A stretch of DNA of 64,000 nt from Cellulomonas soli (lineage in GTDB: Bacteria; Actinomycetota; Actinomycetes; Actinomycetales; Cellulomonadaceae). The position numbers and the translations under genes were made by a program. The first letter of the stretch is position 1. The number at the start of each line of letters is the position of its first letter. Below, piece after piece: positions 8,045-15,089 of the stretch. The stretch lies in the NCBI RefSeq assembly GCF_013409305.1, contig NZ_JACBZJ010000001.1, forward strand, positions 2,294,001 to 2,358,000, given 5' to 3'. The notes below the pieces were generated by a model. That model saw nothing but the letters and a program-made list of their open reading frames with translations. It was not told where the DNA came from and did no database searches.

Positions 8045-8956
8045 TCATCGGGGCTGGTCCTCGAGTGCGGGGTGCCACAGAGGGATGTCCTTCTCGGTGA
8101 TCCGCACGTTGCGCAACTCCGGGAGGGTGACGTATCGATAGATCTCGGTGTCGCGGCTGCCCGCCATTCCGGGGAGCATGTGGATGGTGGGGTCGGCGTC
8201 GTAGTAGATCGTCACGGTGCGGTGGTCGTCCGGTCGCACGCCTACGGGTATTCCGTTCCAGGTGGCGTCCATGCGGCGGGTGAGGAGTCTGTCGACGGAT
8301 CGGCGGGGCACGGTCGCGCGGGGTGCTGCCGAGCGTGGTTTGTCGCGGCTGATCTCAGCTGGGTCGCTGAAGGCGGCCAGCTCGGCGGCGCTCATCAGCA
8401 GGTGCACGATCGGGTCGTGCGGGTGGATGCCCGCGAAGAACTCCCGGCCGCGCAACTGTGCGAGCAGGCCCACCCGGGGCAGGTCGGCGCCCGCGGGCCA
8501 CGGGCGCAGCAGGCCCGGGGACCACAGGGCACGTTCCTCTTCCCAGGCCACGATGTCCTGCAGTTCGGAGAAGGGGACCTCGAGGTGGAAGCCGTCGTAC
8601 TGGTTGCCGATCATGCCCCTCGCCGCGGCCACGGACGGGTCGCGTGCGTAGTAGATCGTCACGTCATCGGAGCCGTGCGGACCCAGGCCGACGTCGAGCC
8701 CTGACCAGGTCGCCCCACAGCCGCGGTAGAAATATCGCTCGATCTCGGCAATCGGCACCACGGCGCTGGTGCGCTCTGCTCGATTCTTGCTCCGCGTCAC
8801 CCCGGCGCGGCCGGGGGCGACTGCAACATCCTCCTCGGGTCGCCAGAGAAGAATCATGGGCCGCCTGCTCTCCGGGTTCGCGCGGTACTCCTCACTGTCG
8901 TAGATCGCGATCTCACCGCTGAGCGGTAGCTGAACTCCCGCGGGCCAGCCGTTCAC
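8045..8956 (-). CDS. tandem-duplicated protein, candidate immunity factor
   Basis: These 303 residues are built from two homologous halves (about 3-150 and 151-303). Both start with a WPAG-x-x-LP motif and end with a block containing A-T-W-(S/N)-G, V-T-I-Y-Y-x-x-D-P, a glycine-methionine turn, then L-x-(V)-P/T-L-x-E-L and L-W. There is no signal peptide or membrane segment, so it is probably cytoplasmic. The GTG at 8956 overlaps the toxin stop (GTGA), the arrangement usual for toxin-immunity pairs. Immunity function is inferred from position; a role as a second effector cannot be ruled out. The base composition is slightly lower in GC than in its neighbours. Confidence 0.55.
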   Translation of the reverse strand: MNGWPAGVQLPLSGEIAIYDSEEYRANPESRRPMILLWRPEEDVAVAPGRAGVTRSKNRAERTSAVVPIAEIERYFYRGCGATWSGLDVGLGPHGSDDVTIYYARDPSVAAARGMIGNQYDGFHLEVPFSELQDIVAWEEERALWSPGLLRPWPAGADLPRVGLLAQLRGREFFAGIHPHDPIVHLLMSAAELAAFSDPAEISRDKPRSAAPRATVPRRSVDRLLTRRMDATWNGIPVGVRPDDHRTVTIYYDADPTIHMLPGMAGSRDTEIYRYVTLPELRNVRITEKDIPLWHPALEDQPR

Positions 8957-10680
8957 AGCGCCTTGATCCACTGCTGGCCGTCGAACACGGCCGCGAGTCG
9001 CTGGTCCCCGTTGGCCATGATCTCCCACATCTCCGCTCCCGGCATCATCGCTTGGCCTTGACCCTTGTTGTCGAGTGGTATTCGGTACTCGGGAATGAGG
9101 TCGCTCGACTTGAGGAACCCATTTCCGGTGTACGGATCGACCCAGCCGTCGCTGGCTCCGCTGCCGCCCATCGAGGAGAATCGGGACACCTCGGTGTCGA
9201 CGGGAGACTCCATGCGCAGAACGTACTCGGCAACGTCATCCGGTGGGAAAGAGTGATTGTCGAAGTCGAGGCGCAGCGACTGCTGGAGCTTCCTGACGCT
9301 GTCGAGGTGTGCGGAATCCTCGATCCGGGTCACGGAGCCGGACACCCGCGTGGCCGCGTCGGTGCCCGGGCTCGCCTCCAGCATGGTCTTGGCCGCTCCG
9401 ACGGTCAGCACCTTCTGCACGACCTCGCCGGTCGCGGGGGGCGGAAGGGCGTCGGCGATCTCCCGGAGCACCGCTCGCTCGGCCGTGCTGAGGTCACCGA
9501 CGGCGCGATGGGTGGCGATCGTGACCAGGTCGTCGCGCGTCCACGGCGTGAGGCTGTGCCGGCGGAACAGGTCCTCGTCGGCCAGCAGCTCCTCGATGAT
9601 GTGCTGCGACGTGCGTTCGGTGCTGATCTGGTGCTGGGCCCAGTGGGTGGAGTACTGCGCTCCGTCGGCCAAGGTGTAGTCCTGGCGCCTGGCCGCTGCA
9701 GCAGTCGCGTCATCCAGGTACCCGCCGAGTCGTGACGTCGCAGACGCCGCATCCGCGACGTCATCGGTGACGCTCGCGCCGCGCGCGCCGGCGTTCAGGA
9801 CCGAGAGGGCGGCGTCGGGCACCAGGTGCCCCAGCGCTCGCGCGGGGTCGTCGGACCAGGTGTCCCAGTCGACCATGCTCTTGCCGAACGCGACACCGAA
9901 CCCGACGGGGTCGGTCGTGAGGGCCGCGAAGAGCCCCTCGGTGCCCTCGAGGGTCAGGCCCCACTGCGCGCGCCACTCCTCGGCGGTGAGGTCGCCGGTG
10001 GAGACCCGCCAGAGGCTGCTCAGCAGCGACCAGGGGGTCCCGGGCTGCATCGTCATCATGCCCCAGACGGCCTCGCCGGCACCCAGCAGGACCCCACCGA
10101 CGAAGGCGGCTCCCGACTCGAACCAGTTGCGACGCCTAGGGGCCGCCTCACTGGCGGCGCGGACGGCGGCGGCGCAGGTGTGGGCCGCCGCGTCGAGTTG
10201 AGCGACCGCGGTCTCGTACCGAGTCTCCGCAGCGTCACGGATGGCCTCGCCCGGGTCGTGGAACGGCTCCTGGAGCGGGATGACGGCCCTCGCGATCGCC
10301 AGCGAGGGATCGGTCGCCATCTGCGCGCTGCGCGTCTGCGCCTCCCAGGTCGCGCGGGCGGTGCGTGTGGTCTGGTCCCCCCGCAGGTAGTCGGCAGCGG
10401 CGGCCTCGGCCTCGGCCTGTGTGAGCGCCAGAGCGTCCGCGAAGGCGTAGTACGCGGCGGAGGCGTCGATGAACGCCTGGCCTGCGTCGTGCCAGCGGCG
10501 CGGTTCGGTTCCGGCGGACTCACGGAAGGAGTCGGCAGCCCGCCCGCTCCAGCCGTCGGCCGTCAGTCGGCCGAGAGCGTCACCGACGCCCACGAGCGAG
10601 TACCCGGTGCTGCGCGCCTGCGCCGCCCGGACCCTGACGGTCGGGGGGTCACCGGCGACCGCGAACGTGGACGCGCTCAC
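8953..10680 (-). CDS. WXG-headed polymorphic toxin-like protein
   Basis: This 575-residue protein starts with a WXG-type helical hairpin (D-G-W-S-G-R-A-A-D-S near residue 45) and an Ala-rich helical region to about 180. A short hydrophobic Gly-rich segment follows (about 187-210: G-G-V-L-L-G-A-G-E-A-V-W-G), then a long middle part and a variable C-terminus from about 360 onwards. This is the architecture of type VII-exported polymorphic toxins: helical secretion head, linker, C-terminal effector. The C-terminal 65 residues are shared with another gene of the operon (7149-7991). I do not recognise a named nuclease or ADP-ribosyltransferase domain. The GTG start overlaps the upstream small WXG gene (GTGA), and its stop overlaps the candidate immunity gene. 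Confidence 0.65.
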   Translation of the reverse strand: MSASTFAVAGDPPTVRVRAAQARSTGYSLVGVGDALGRLTADGWSGRAADSFRESAGTEPRRWHDAGQAFIDASAAYYAFADALALTQAEAEAAAADYLRGDQTTRTARATWEAQTRSAQMATDPSLAIARAVIPLQEPFHDPGEAIRDAAETRYETAVAQLDAAAHTCAAAVRAASEAAPRRRNWFESGAAFVGGVLLGAGEAVWGMMTMQPGTPWSLLSSLWRVSTGDLTAEEWRAQWGLTLEGTEGLFAALTTDPVGFGVAFGKSMVDWDTWSDDPARALGHLVPDAALSVLNAGARGASVTDDVADAASATSRLGGYLDDATAAAARRQDYTLADGAQYSTHWAQHQISTERTSQHIIEELLADEDLFRRHSLTPWTRDDLVTIATHRAVGDLSTAERAVLREIADALPPPATGEVVQKVLTVGAAKTMLEASPGTDAATRVSGSVTRIEDSAHLDSVRKLQQSLRLDFDNHSFPPDDVAEYVLRMESPVDTEVSRFSSMGGSGASDGWVDPYTGNGFLKSSDLIPEYRIPLDNKGQGQAMMPGAEMWEIMANGDQRLAAVFDGQQWIKAL

Positions 10681-11006
10681 GGTGCCATGACGCGCACGGC
10701 ACGCACCTCGGCCGTCACGGCGCTGATCGCGCTCTGGCCCGCCGTGTCCATGTCCGCGTAGTTCATCGCGACGCGTCCGAGCCGACCGGCGAGCTCGTCC
10801 ACGTCCTGCACCAGCGTGGTGATGCCGCGCTCCCAGCGCTCGACGAACTCCGCGGTGGCGCTCCGCACCGCGTCATGGCCGAGTGCCGCCTCGTCCGGGA
10901 CGAGGTCGGCCACGTCCTTCGAGCGCATGAGCTCGATGGCTGAGCTCATGCCGCGGGACGCTGCGACGAGCGCGCCGAGGTCGACGTCGAAGCTGTAGTC
11001 CGCCAC
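10677..11006 (-). CDS. small WXG100-like partner protein
   Basis: This is a 109-residue, all-helical protein with a central turn and an internal ERWERG motif that resembles the W-x-G turn of ESAT-6/WXG100 proteins. It lacks a signal peptide, as expected for type VII substrates. It has a GTG start at 11006 with a GAAGGG ribosome-binding site 8-13 bp upstream. As first gene of the leftward operon it most likely pairs with the helical head of the downstream 575-residue protein for secretion. Confidence 0.65.
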   Translation of the reverse strand: MADYSFDVDLGALVAASRGMSSAIELMRSKDVADLVPDEAALGHDAVRSATAEFVERWERGITTLVQDVDELAGRLGRVAMNYADMDTAGQSAISAVTAEVRAVRVMAP

Positions 11007-11151
11007 GTGTGCTGCCCTTCACCGTTCTCGTACTCGTCGAGGCCCGTCCGTCATCCACAAGGGGGCGAACCCTGACCTGCTGGTTCGGGCCGCTGCGATC
11101 ATCGTGCATCGGCGGCGCGTGCCGTCGGGACCATGCACAGGAGGCAGGCGG
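11007..11151. promoter_or_regulatory. divergent promoter region between two WXG gene sets
   Basis: This 145-bp gap separates the leftward toxin operon from a rightward pair of WXG-like genes and must hold both promoters. I cannot pick reliable -10/-35 elements. The rightward gene has a strong AGGAGG ribosome-binding site just before its ATG. Confidence 0.4.
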
Positions 11152-11475
11152 ATGGCGGCGGACACGAGCATGGAGGTCGGCGCGCAGGCGCTGGCCGCGT
11201 CGCGTGTCCGGCAGGCGGTGCCGGAGGTGCTGGAGGCCATCGACGCACTGTCCAGGGCTGTCGGTGCTGCCATCCCCGGGTTCCGGGGCGCCAGTGCCGC
11301 GGCGCTCACGGAGGCGCTCGACGCGTGGTTCACCGCAGCGGCGGACCTGCCACCGTGCCTGCACGCGTGGGCCGACGCGCTCGTGGCGGTCGACACGACC
11401 GCCGCGGAGGCCGAGGCCCGTCAGGCCGACACGTTCCTGGCGCTCACCGGCCGACTGGGTGGTCTGCCTCAATGA
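11152..11475 (+). CDS. WXG100-like helical protein
   Basis: This 107-residue, Ala-rich, two-helix protein has a conserved-looking A-W-F / A-W-A-D pair around residues 60-80, consistent with the ESAT-6/WXG100 fold. The ATG at 11152 follows a strong AGGAGGCAGG ribosome-binding site, which decides the start over an upstream in-frame ATG. It is translationally coupled (ATGA) to the next WXG-like gene, so the two probably form a heterodimer exported by the ESX/type VII pathway. It is divergent from the toxin operon, suggesting joint regulation. Confidence 0.6.
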   Translation: MAADTSMEVGAQALAASRVRQAVPEVLEAIDALSRAVGAAIPGFRGASAAALTEALDAWFTAAADLPPCLHAWADALVAVDTTAAEAEARQADTFLALTGRLGGLPQ

Positions 11476-11774
11476 GCGAGCCGGGGATCAGCGTCCACCA
11501 GGACGCGCTCGCGGATCTTGAGTCGGCGCTGACTGCTGCGGGAGACGCGATCACCGATGCCGTGACCACCGCCATGCGCGACGTCGACCTGCGGGTCCAC
11601 CTGTGGGCGACGGGGACGCAGTCGCGTGCCGCGGAGATCGCCTACGAGGGGCGGTTGCGGGCGGGTGTGGAGCGGCTGACCGCCGCGCTCGACCAGGTGC
11701 GGGTCGCGGTGGCCGACGTCCGTGAGGAGGCGCGGCGCATCGAGGTGCAGAACGTGGCGCTTCTCGAGTCCTGA
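11472..11774 (+). CDS. WXG100-like helical protein, second partner
   Basis: This 100-residue helical protein has a central L-W-A-T-G turn that fits the W-x-G hairpin position (here W-A-T-G) and a charged C-terminal helix. Its ATG overlaps the stop of the preceding partner. It lacks a signal peptide. It probably forms the second half of an EsxA/EsxB-like heterodimer. Confidence 0.6.
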   Translation: MSEPGISVHQDALADLESALTAAGDAITDAVTTAMRDVDLRVHLWATGTQSRAAEIAYEGRLRAGVERLTAALDQVRVAVADVREEARRIEVQNVALLES

Positions 11775-11790
11775 GCCCCGCGGCTCAGGA
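11769..11790. terminator. perfect palindrome shared by two convergent stop codons
   Basis: A 9-bp perfect stem (TCCTGAGCC) with a 4-nt CCGC loop contains the TGA of the rightward WXG gene in one arm and the TGA of the leftward flavin-barrel gene in the other. Only 10 bp separate the two genes. It is a likely bidirectional terminator or transcript-end stabiliser. Confidence 0.6.
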
Positions 11791-12252
11791 GACGCGCCGC
11801 GTGGTGCGGCCACGCCCGGGGTGCCACGACTCGACGAGCAGCTCGTCGGCGCTCTCGGCCAACCGGGTCAGGACGACCTCGGTGATGTCGAGCGCGAAGT
11901 AGAGGCCGTCCGGCCCGGACTGGTCGGCCGGCTTCGGGATCGGCACGAGCAGCCCGGCGAGCTTGGCGTCACCGGCCCAGGCAGTCTGGTCCGACGGAGG
12001 CTCGAGCGTCGGGGAGTGGATCGCGACCCGCGGGTCGCGTGTGACGTCCCGTGCCTTGATCGAGTGCGGCATCATGCCGAGCGTCACGTCGTGCTCGCCG
12101 ATCACGAGCTCGCTGCCCGAGACGCGCGGGGACCCGTCGGCACGCAGCGTGGCGAGCACCTTGTTGGTGCCCGCGTCGAAGATCGCGGCCACCGCGTCGG
12201 CGAATGCCCGGTCGGCCGCGCGGACCTGGGACCACCGGGTGCGCTCGCTCAT
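11785..12252 (-). CDS. pyridoxamine 5'-phosphate oxidase-like flavin split-barrel protein
   Basis: These 155 residues match the PNPOx-like FMN/F420-binding split barrel: a [16 protein letters not shown] core near 30-45, then M-M-P-H-S and [10 protein letters not shown]. Family members bind FMN, F420 or haem and act on varied substrates, so the specific reaction is unknown. It is about 65% identical by eye to a second copy at 14021-14491. The ATG at 12252 has an AGGAAGGGG stretch directly upstream, overlapping a TAGGAA that could be a -10. Confidence 0.75.
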   Translation of the reverse strand: MSERTRWSQVRAADRAFADAVAAIFDAGTNKVLATLRADGSPRVSGSELVIGEHDVTLGMMPHSIKARDVTRDPRVAIHSPTLEPPSDQTAWAGDAKLAGLLVPIPKPADQSGPDGLYFALDITEVVLTRLAESADELLVESWHPGRGRTTRRVS

Positions 12253-12435
12253 GGACCCCTTCCTACCGTGGCTCACCGACACGGGGCCGAAGGAGGGCCC
12301 GAGCTGGTCCGAGCGGCGTCGGTGCGCACCGCGCAACGGCGGGAAGGCCCACCCCGGCGCGCGCCCCGCACGAGAGGATGGACCACCCATCTGCGTCGCG
12401 AAGGCGCAGGTCAACCGCGATATCGAGGTCCTCGC

Positions 12436-13185
12436 GTGAACCGTTCGGTCCAGACCTGGGACGACGTCCTGACCCTGCTCGACACCCTGTTCGAGGAGAA
12501 CGCCGACCGCTGGTCCGATCGCGGTGGCGCCGCGTGGTGGGACGCGTTCTACGCGGACCGCGAGCGGGGTGTGCCGTTCTTCCGGGGGGCGCCGGACGAG
12601 AGCCTCGTGCAGTGGGTCGAGGACGGCCTGGTGGACCTTCCGGCCGGCGCGCGGGTGCTCGAGCTGGGCTGCGGTCCGGGCCGGAACGCGATCTGGCTCG
12701 CGCAGCAGGGCTGCCGGGTCGACGCGGTCGACCTGTCGGACTCGGCCCTGACGTGGGCGCGCGAGCGGGCGCTGAGCGTCGGGGTCGACGTGCGGTTCGA
12801 GCGCGCGGACATCTTCGCCTGGGCGGTGCCCGACGGAGGGTACGACCTGGTCTACGACTCGGGGTGCTTCCACCACCTGCCGCCGCACCGGCGGCCGGCC
12901 CACCGTGAGCTTCTGCGGCGTGCGCTGCGTCCGGGCGCGTCGTTCGGTCTGGCGTGCTTCGCCGCGGGTGCGATGGGCACCGAGGACGCGGACCTCGAGC
13001 TGTACCGCGCGGGGTCGCTGGCCGGAGGTCTGGCCTACACGGCGCAGGAGCTGCGGTCGACCTTCGGCTGGCTCCAGGAACGAGAGCTGCGGCGCATGCG
13101 GGCGATGTCGGGGCAGGACGGCCGGTTCGGCGAGGACTTCTTGTGGGCGGGGCTGTTCGCCCGGGACGAGCGACCTGGCATCTGA
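12436..13185 (+). CDS. class I SAM-dependent methyltransferase
   Basis: This is a 249-residue Rossmann-type methyltransferase with motif I V-L-E-L-G-C-G-P-G-R-N near residue 75, the acidic ribose-binding residue in V-D-A-V-D-L-S, and the post-II Y-D-L-V-Y-D-S-G-C-F-H-H-L block. The last resembles thiopurine- or TehB-like methyltransferases. The acceptor is unknown. The GTG at 12436 is chosen because the N-terminal sequence before the fold is short and helical. It is convergent with the FetB-like gene. Confidence 0.75.
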   Translation: MNRSVQTWDDVLTLLDTLFEENADRWSDRGGAAWWDAFYADRERGVPFFRGAPDESLVQWVEDGLVDLPAGARVLELGCGPGRNAIWLAQQGCRVDAVDLSDSALTWARERALSVGVDVRFERADIFAWAVPDGGYDLVYDSGCFHHLPPHRRPAHRELLRRALRPGASFGLACFAAGAMGTEDADLELYRAGSLAGGLAYTAQELRSTFGWLQERELRRMRAMSGQDGRFGEDFLWAGLFARDERPGI

Positions 13186-13222
13186 GGCCCGCTGCGGCGC
13201 GCGCTGCCGCGTCCGGCCGGTG

Positions 13223-13972
13223 TCAGGAGGGCAGGTCCGGGCGGACGGTCACCGGTGCGAGACCTCGGACGACCAGCACCGCGGTGATCGACCCGGCCGC
13301 CATGATCGCGGCGAGCACCACGATCTGGAACCGTCCGGCCTCGAGCGGAGACACCCCGCCGAAGATCGCGCCGACGAATGCCCCGGGCAGCGTCACGAGC
13401 CCGGTGGTCCGGGTCTGGTCGGTCGACGGGATGAGTGCCGACCGGACCGATCCGCGCGCGATCTCCAGGGTGGACCGCCGCGGCGTGGCACCGAGCGCGA
13501 GCCAGCCTTCGACCTCCTCCCACCGGTCGTGCGCCGCCTCGGTGAAGCGGCGACCGGCGAGCGTCGTGATCGTCATGGCGTTCCCGACGACGATGCCGCC
13601 GATCGCCAGGACGTACCGCCCGGTGAGGGCCAGTGCGTGGGTCCCGAAGACGACACCCAGGGCCACGGCGATCCCGGCGGCCATCGCGCCGGAGACCAGG
13701 GCGAACCTGTGCGCGGAGAACCCGAGGCGGCGGGTGGCAGTGGTGGTGGCGACCGCGAACATGACGACCAGGGCGGCGGCGATGCCGAGCGGGTGCGTGA
13801 TCAGTCCGCCGAGCACGAGGCTGATGGCCGCCAGCTGCACGGCTCCGCGCAGGATCGCCCAGGCGGGTGCGGTCGGGTGCGGCACCCGGTAGCCCGCGAG
13901 CACCGCCACGGTGATCGTGACCAGGACTGCCACGCCGCCGAGCGTCGACAGGTACGGGCCGATCGCGGTCAC
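13223..13972 (-). CDS. FetB/YbbM-family ABC transporter permease
   Basis: This is a 249-residue membrane protein with about seven hydrophobic helices and an internal soluble loop (E-E-V-E-G-W-L-A-L-G-A-T-P) carrying the coupling-helix-like L-x-L-G-A pattern of the UPF0014/FetB family, followed by L-P-G-A-F-V-G-A-I-F-G-G. FetB works with the ATPase FetA in metal (iron) export in Escherichia coli. No ATPase partner is next to it here. The GTG at 13972 lies 6 bp after a TACCCT -10-like hexamer, so the transcript is probably leaderless. Confidence 0.75.
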   Translation of the reverse strand: MTAIGPYLSTLGGVAVLVTITVAVLAGYRVPHPTAPAWAILRGAVQLAAISLVLGGLITHPLGIAAALVVMFAVATTTATRRLGFSAHRFALVSGAMAAGIAVALGVVFGTHALALTGRYVLAIGGIVVGNAMTITTLAGRRFTEAAHDRWEEVEGWLALGATPRRSTLEIARGSVRSALIPSTDQTRTTGLVTLPGAFVGAIFGGVSPLEAGRFQIVVLAAIMAAGSITAVLVVRGLAPVTVRPDLPS

Positions 13973-13978
13973 CCGACG

Positions 13979-13984
13979 AGGGTA
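13979..13984 (-). promoter_or_regulatory. -10 element, leaderless FetB-like gene
   Basis: TACCCT on the minus strand is separated by 6 bp from the GTG at 13972. In actinobacteria this spacing places the transcription start on the start codon. Confidence 0.45.
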
Positions 13985-14020
13985 CGGCCGACCGTGCGGG
14001 GTCGGCGGGCGGCGGGCCGG

Positions 14021-14491
14021 TCAGCCCACGCGCTGGGTGTGCCGTCCGCGCCGGGGGTGCCACGAGTCGATGACCAGGTGGTCTGCCGGGTCCCCGACGC
14101 GCGTGAGCACGACCTCCGTCACGACCAGCGCGTAGAACACCGACCCGGGGACGATCGGCACGTGGCCGGGTGCGTCGACCGGGACGAGCACGCCCGCCAT
14201 CTTCGCGTCGCCGATCCAGCCGGCGATGTCGGCGGGCGGCTCGAGCGTGGGGGAGTGGATCGCGACGCGCGGGTCGCGGGCGACGTCGCGGGCCTTGAGC
14301 GAGCGGGGCATCATCCCGACGAGCAGCTCCTCCTCGCCGATGACGAGCTCGGTGCCCGAGACCCTGGGCGAGCCGTCGGCACGGGTCGTGGCGAGCACCT
14401 TGTGGGTGCCGGAGTCGAACACGGCGGTGACGGCGTCGGCGAACGCGGGGTCGCAGGCACGCAGCTCGGCCCATCGGGAGCGGGGGTTCAT
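14021..14491 (-). CDS. second pyridoxamine 5'-phosphate oxidase-like flavin-barrel protein
   Basis: This 156-residue paralogue of the gene at 11785-12252 aligns from the first residue, which favours the ATG at 14491 over a GTG two codons upstream. It has the same core motifs ([26 protein letters not shown]). FMN or F420 binding is expected; the substrate is unknown. There is no ribosome-binding site, and TATGAA lies 6 bp before the ATG, suggesting a leaderless mRNA. The pair brackets the methyltransferase and FetB-like genes, consistent with a local duplication. Confidence 0.75.
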   Translation of the reverse strand: MNPRSRWAELRACDPAFADAVTAVFDSGTHKVLATTRADGSPRVSGTELVIGEEELLVGMMPRSLKARDVARDPRVAIHSPTLEPPADIAGWIGDAKMAGVLVPVDAPGHVPIVPGSVFYALVVTEVVLTRVGDPADHLVIDSWHPRRGRHTQRVG

Positions 14492-14586
14492 GGGCACTTC
14501 ATACCGTGTCGCGGGCCAGGACTGTCCGATTTGTCCGACACGCCCACGGTTGGACGTGGAGGCGCTCGACCCACCAGGCTGGGGGC

Positions 14587-14883
14587 ATGCTGGTCGCCTT
14601 CTCCGTCGCCCCGCTCGGTGCGGGCGAGTCCGTCACCGAGTCCGTCGCCGACGCCGTGCGCATCGTCCGCGAGTCCGGTCTGCCGAACCGCACCGATGCG
14701 ATGTTCACCACGATCGAGGGCGAGTGGGACGAGGTCATGGACGTCGTGCGCCGCGCGACGGAGGCCGTCGGCCGGCACGGGAACCGGGTCAGCCTGGTGC
14801 TCAAGGCGGACATCCGTCCAGGTCACACGGGTGAGCTGGACGGCAAGGTCGAGCGGGTCGAGGCGCGGCTCGCCCTCGACTGA
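14587..14883 (+). CDS. thiamine-binding protein (MTH1187/YkoF-like)
   Basis: These 98 residues match the small ferredoxin-fold thiamine-binding family throughout: start [11 protein letters not shown], the [12 protein letters not shown] helix, [15 protein letters not shown] and E-W-D-E-V-M-D-V-V. The family binds thiamine or hydroxymethylpyrimidine in the cytoplasm. Full family length. The ATG at 14587 follows a GGGGG-rich stretch. Confidence 0.85.
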   Translation: MLVAFSVAPLGAGESVTESVADAVRIVRESGLPNRTDAMFTTIEGEWDEVMDVVRRATEAVGRHGNRVSLVLKADIRPGHTGELDGKVERVEARLALD

Positions 14884-15089
14884 ACGGCACGGCCGGGCGG
14901 CCGGGCGCGCACGGGACAGGCGGGAACCGGCCCGGCTCGCGACAGTCGCGGGACGGACCACCCGGACGAGGGCTGACGTGGCCCGCAGGCTGTGGGACAG
15001 TGTGGACGCGGGCGCGCCGGACGCGGTGCGCGAGGGTAGCGACGGCGCGTGCGGCGGACGGCTGCGCGCCCAGGAGGGGTCGGGGGGAC

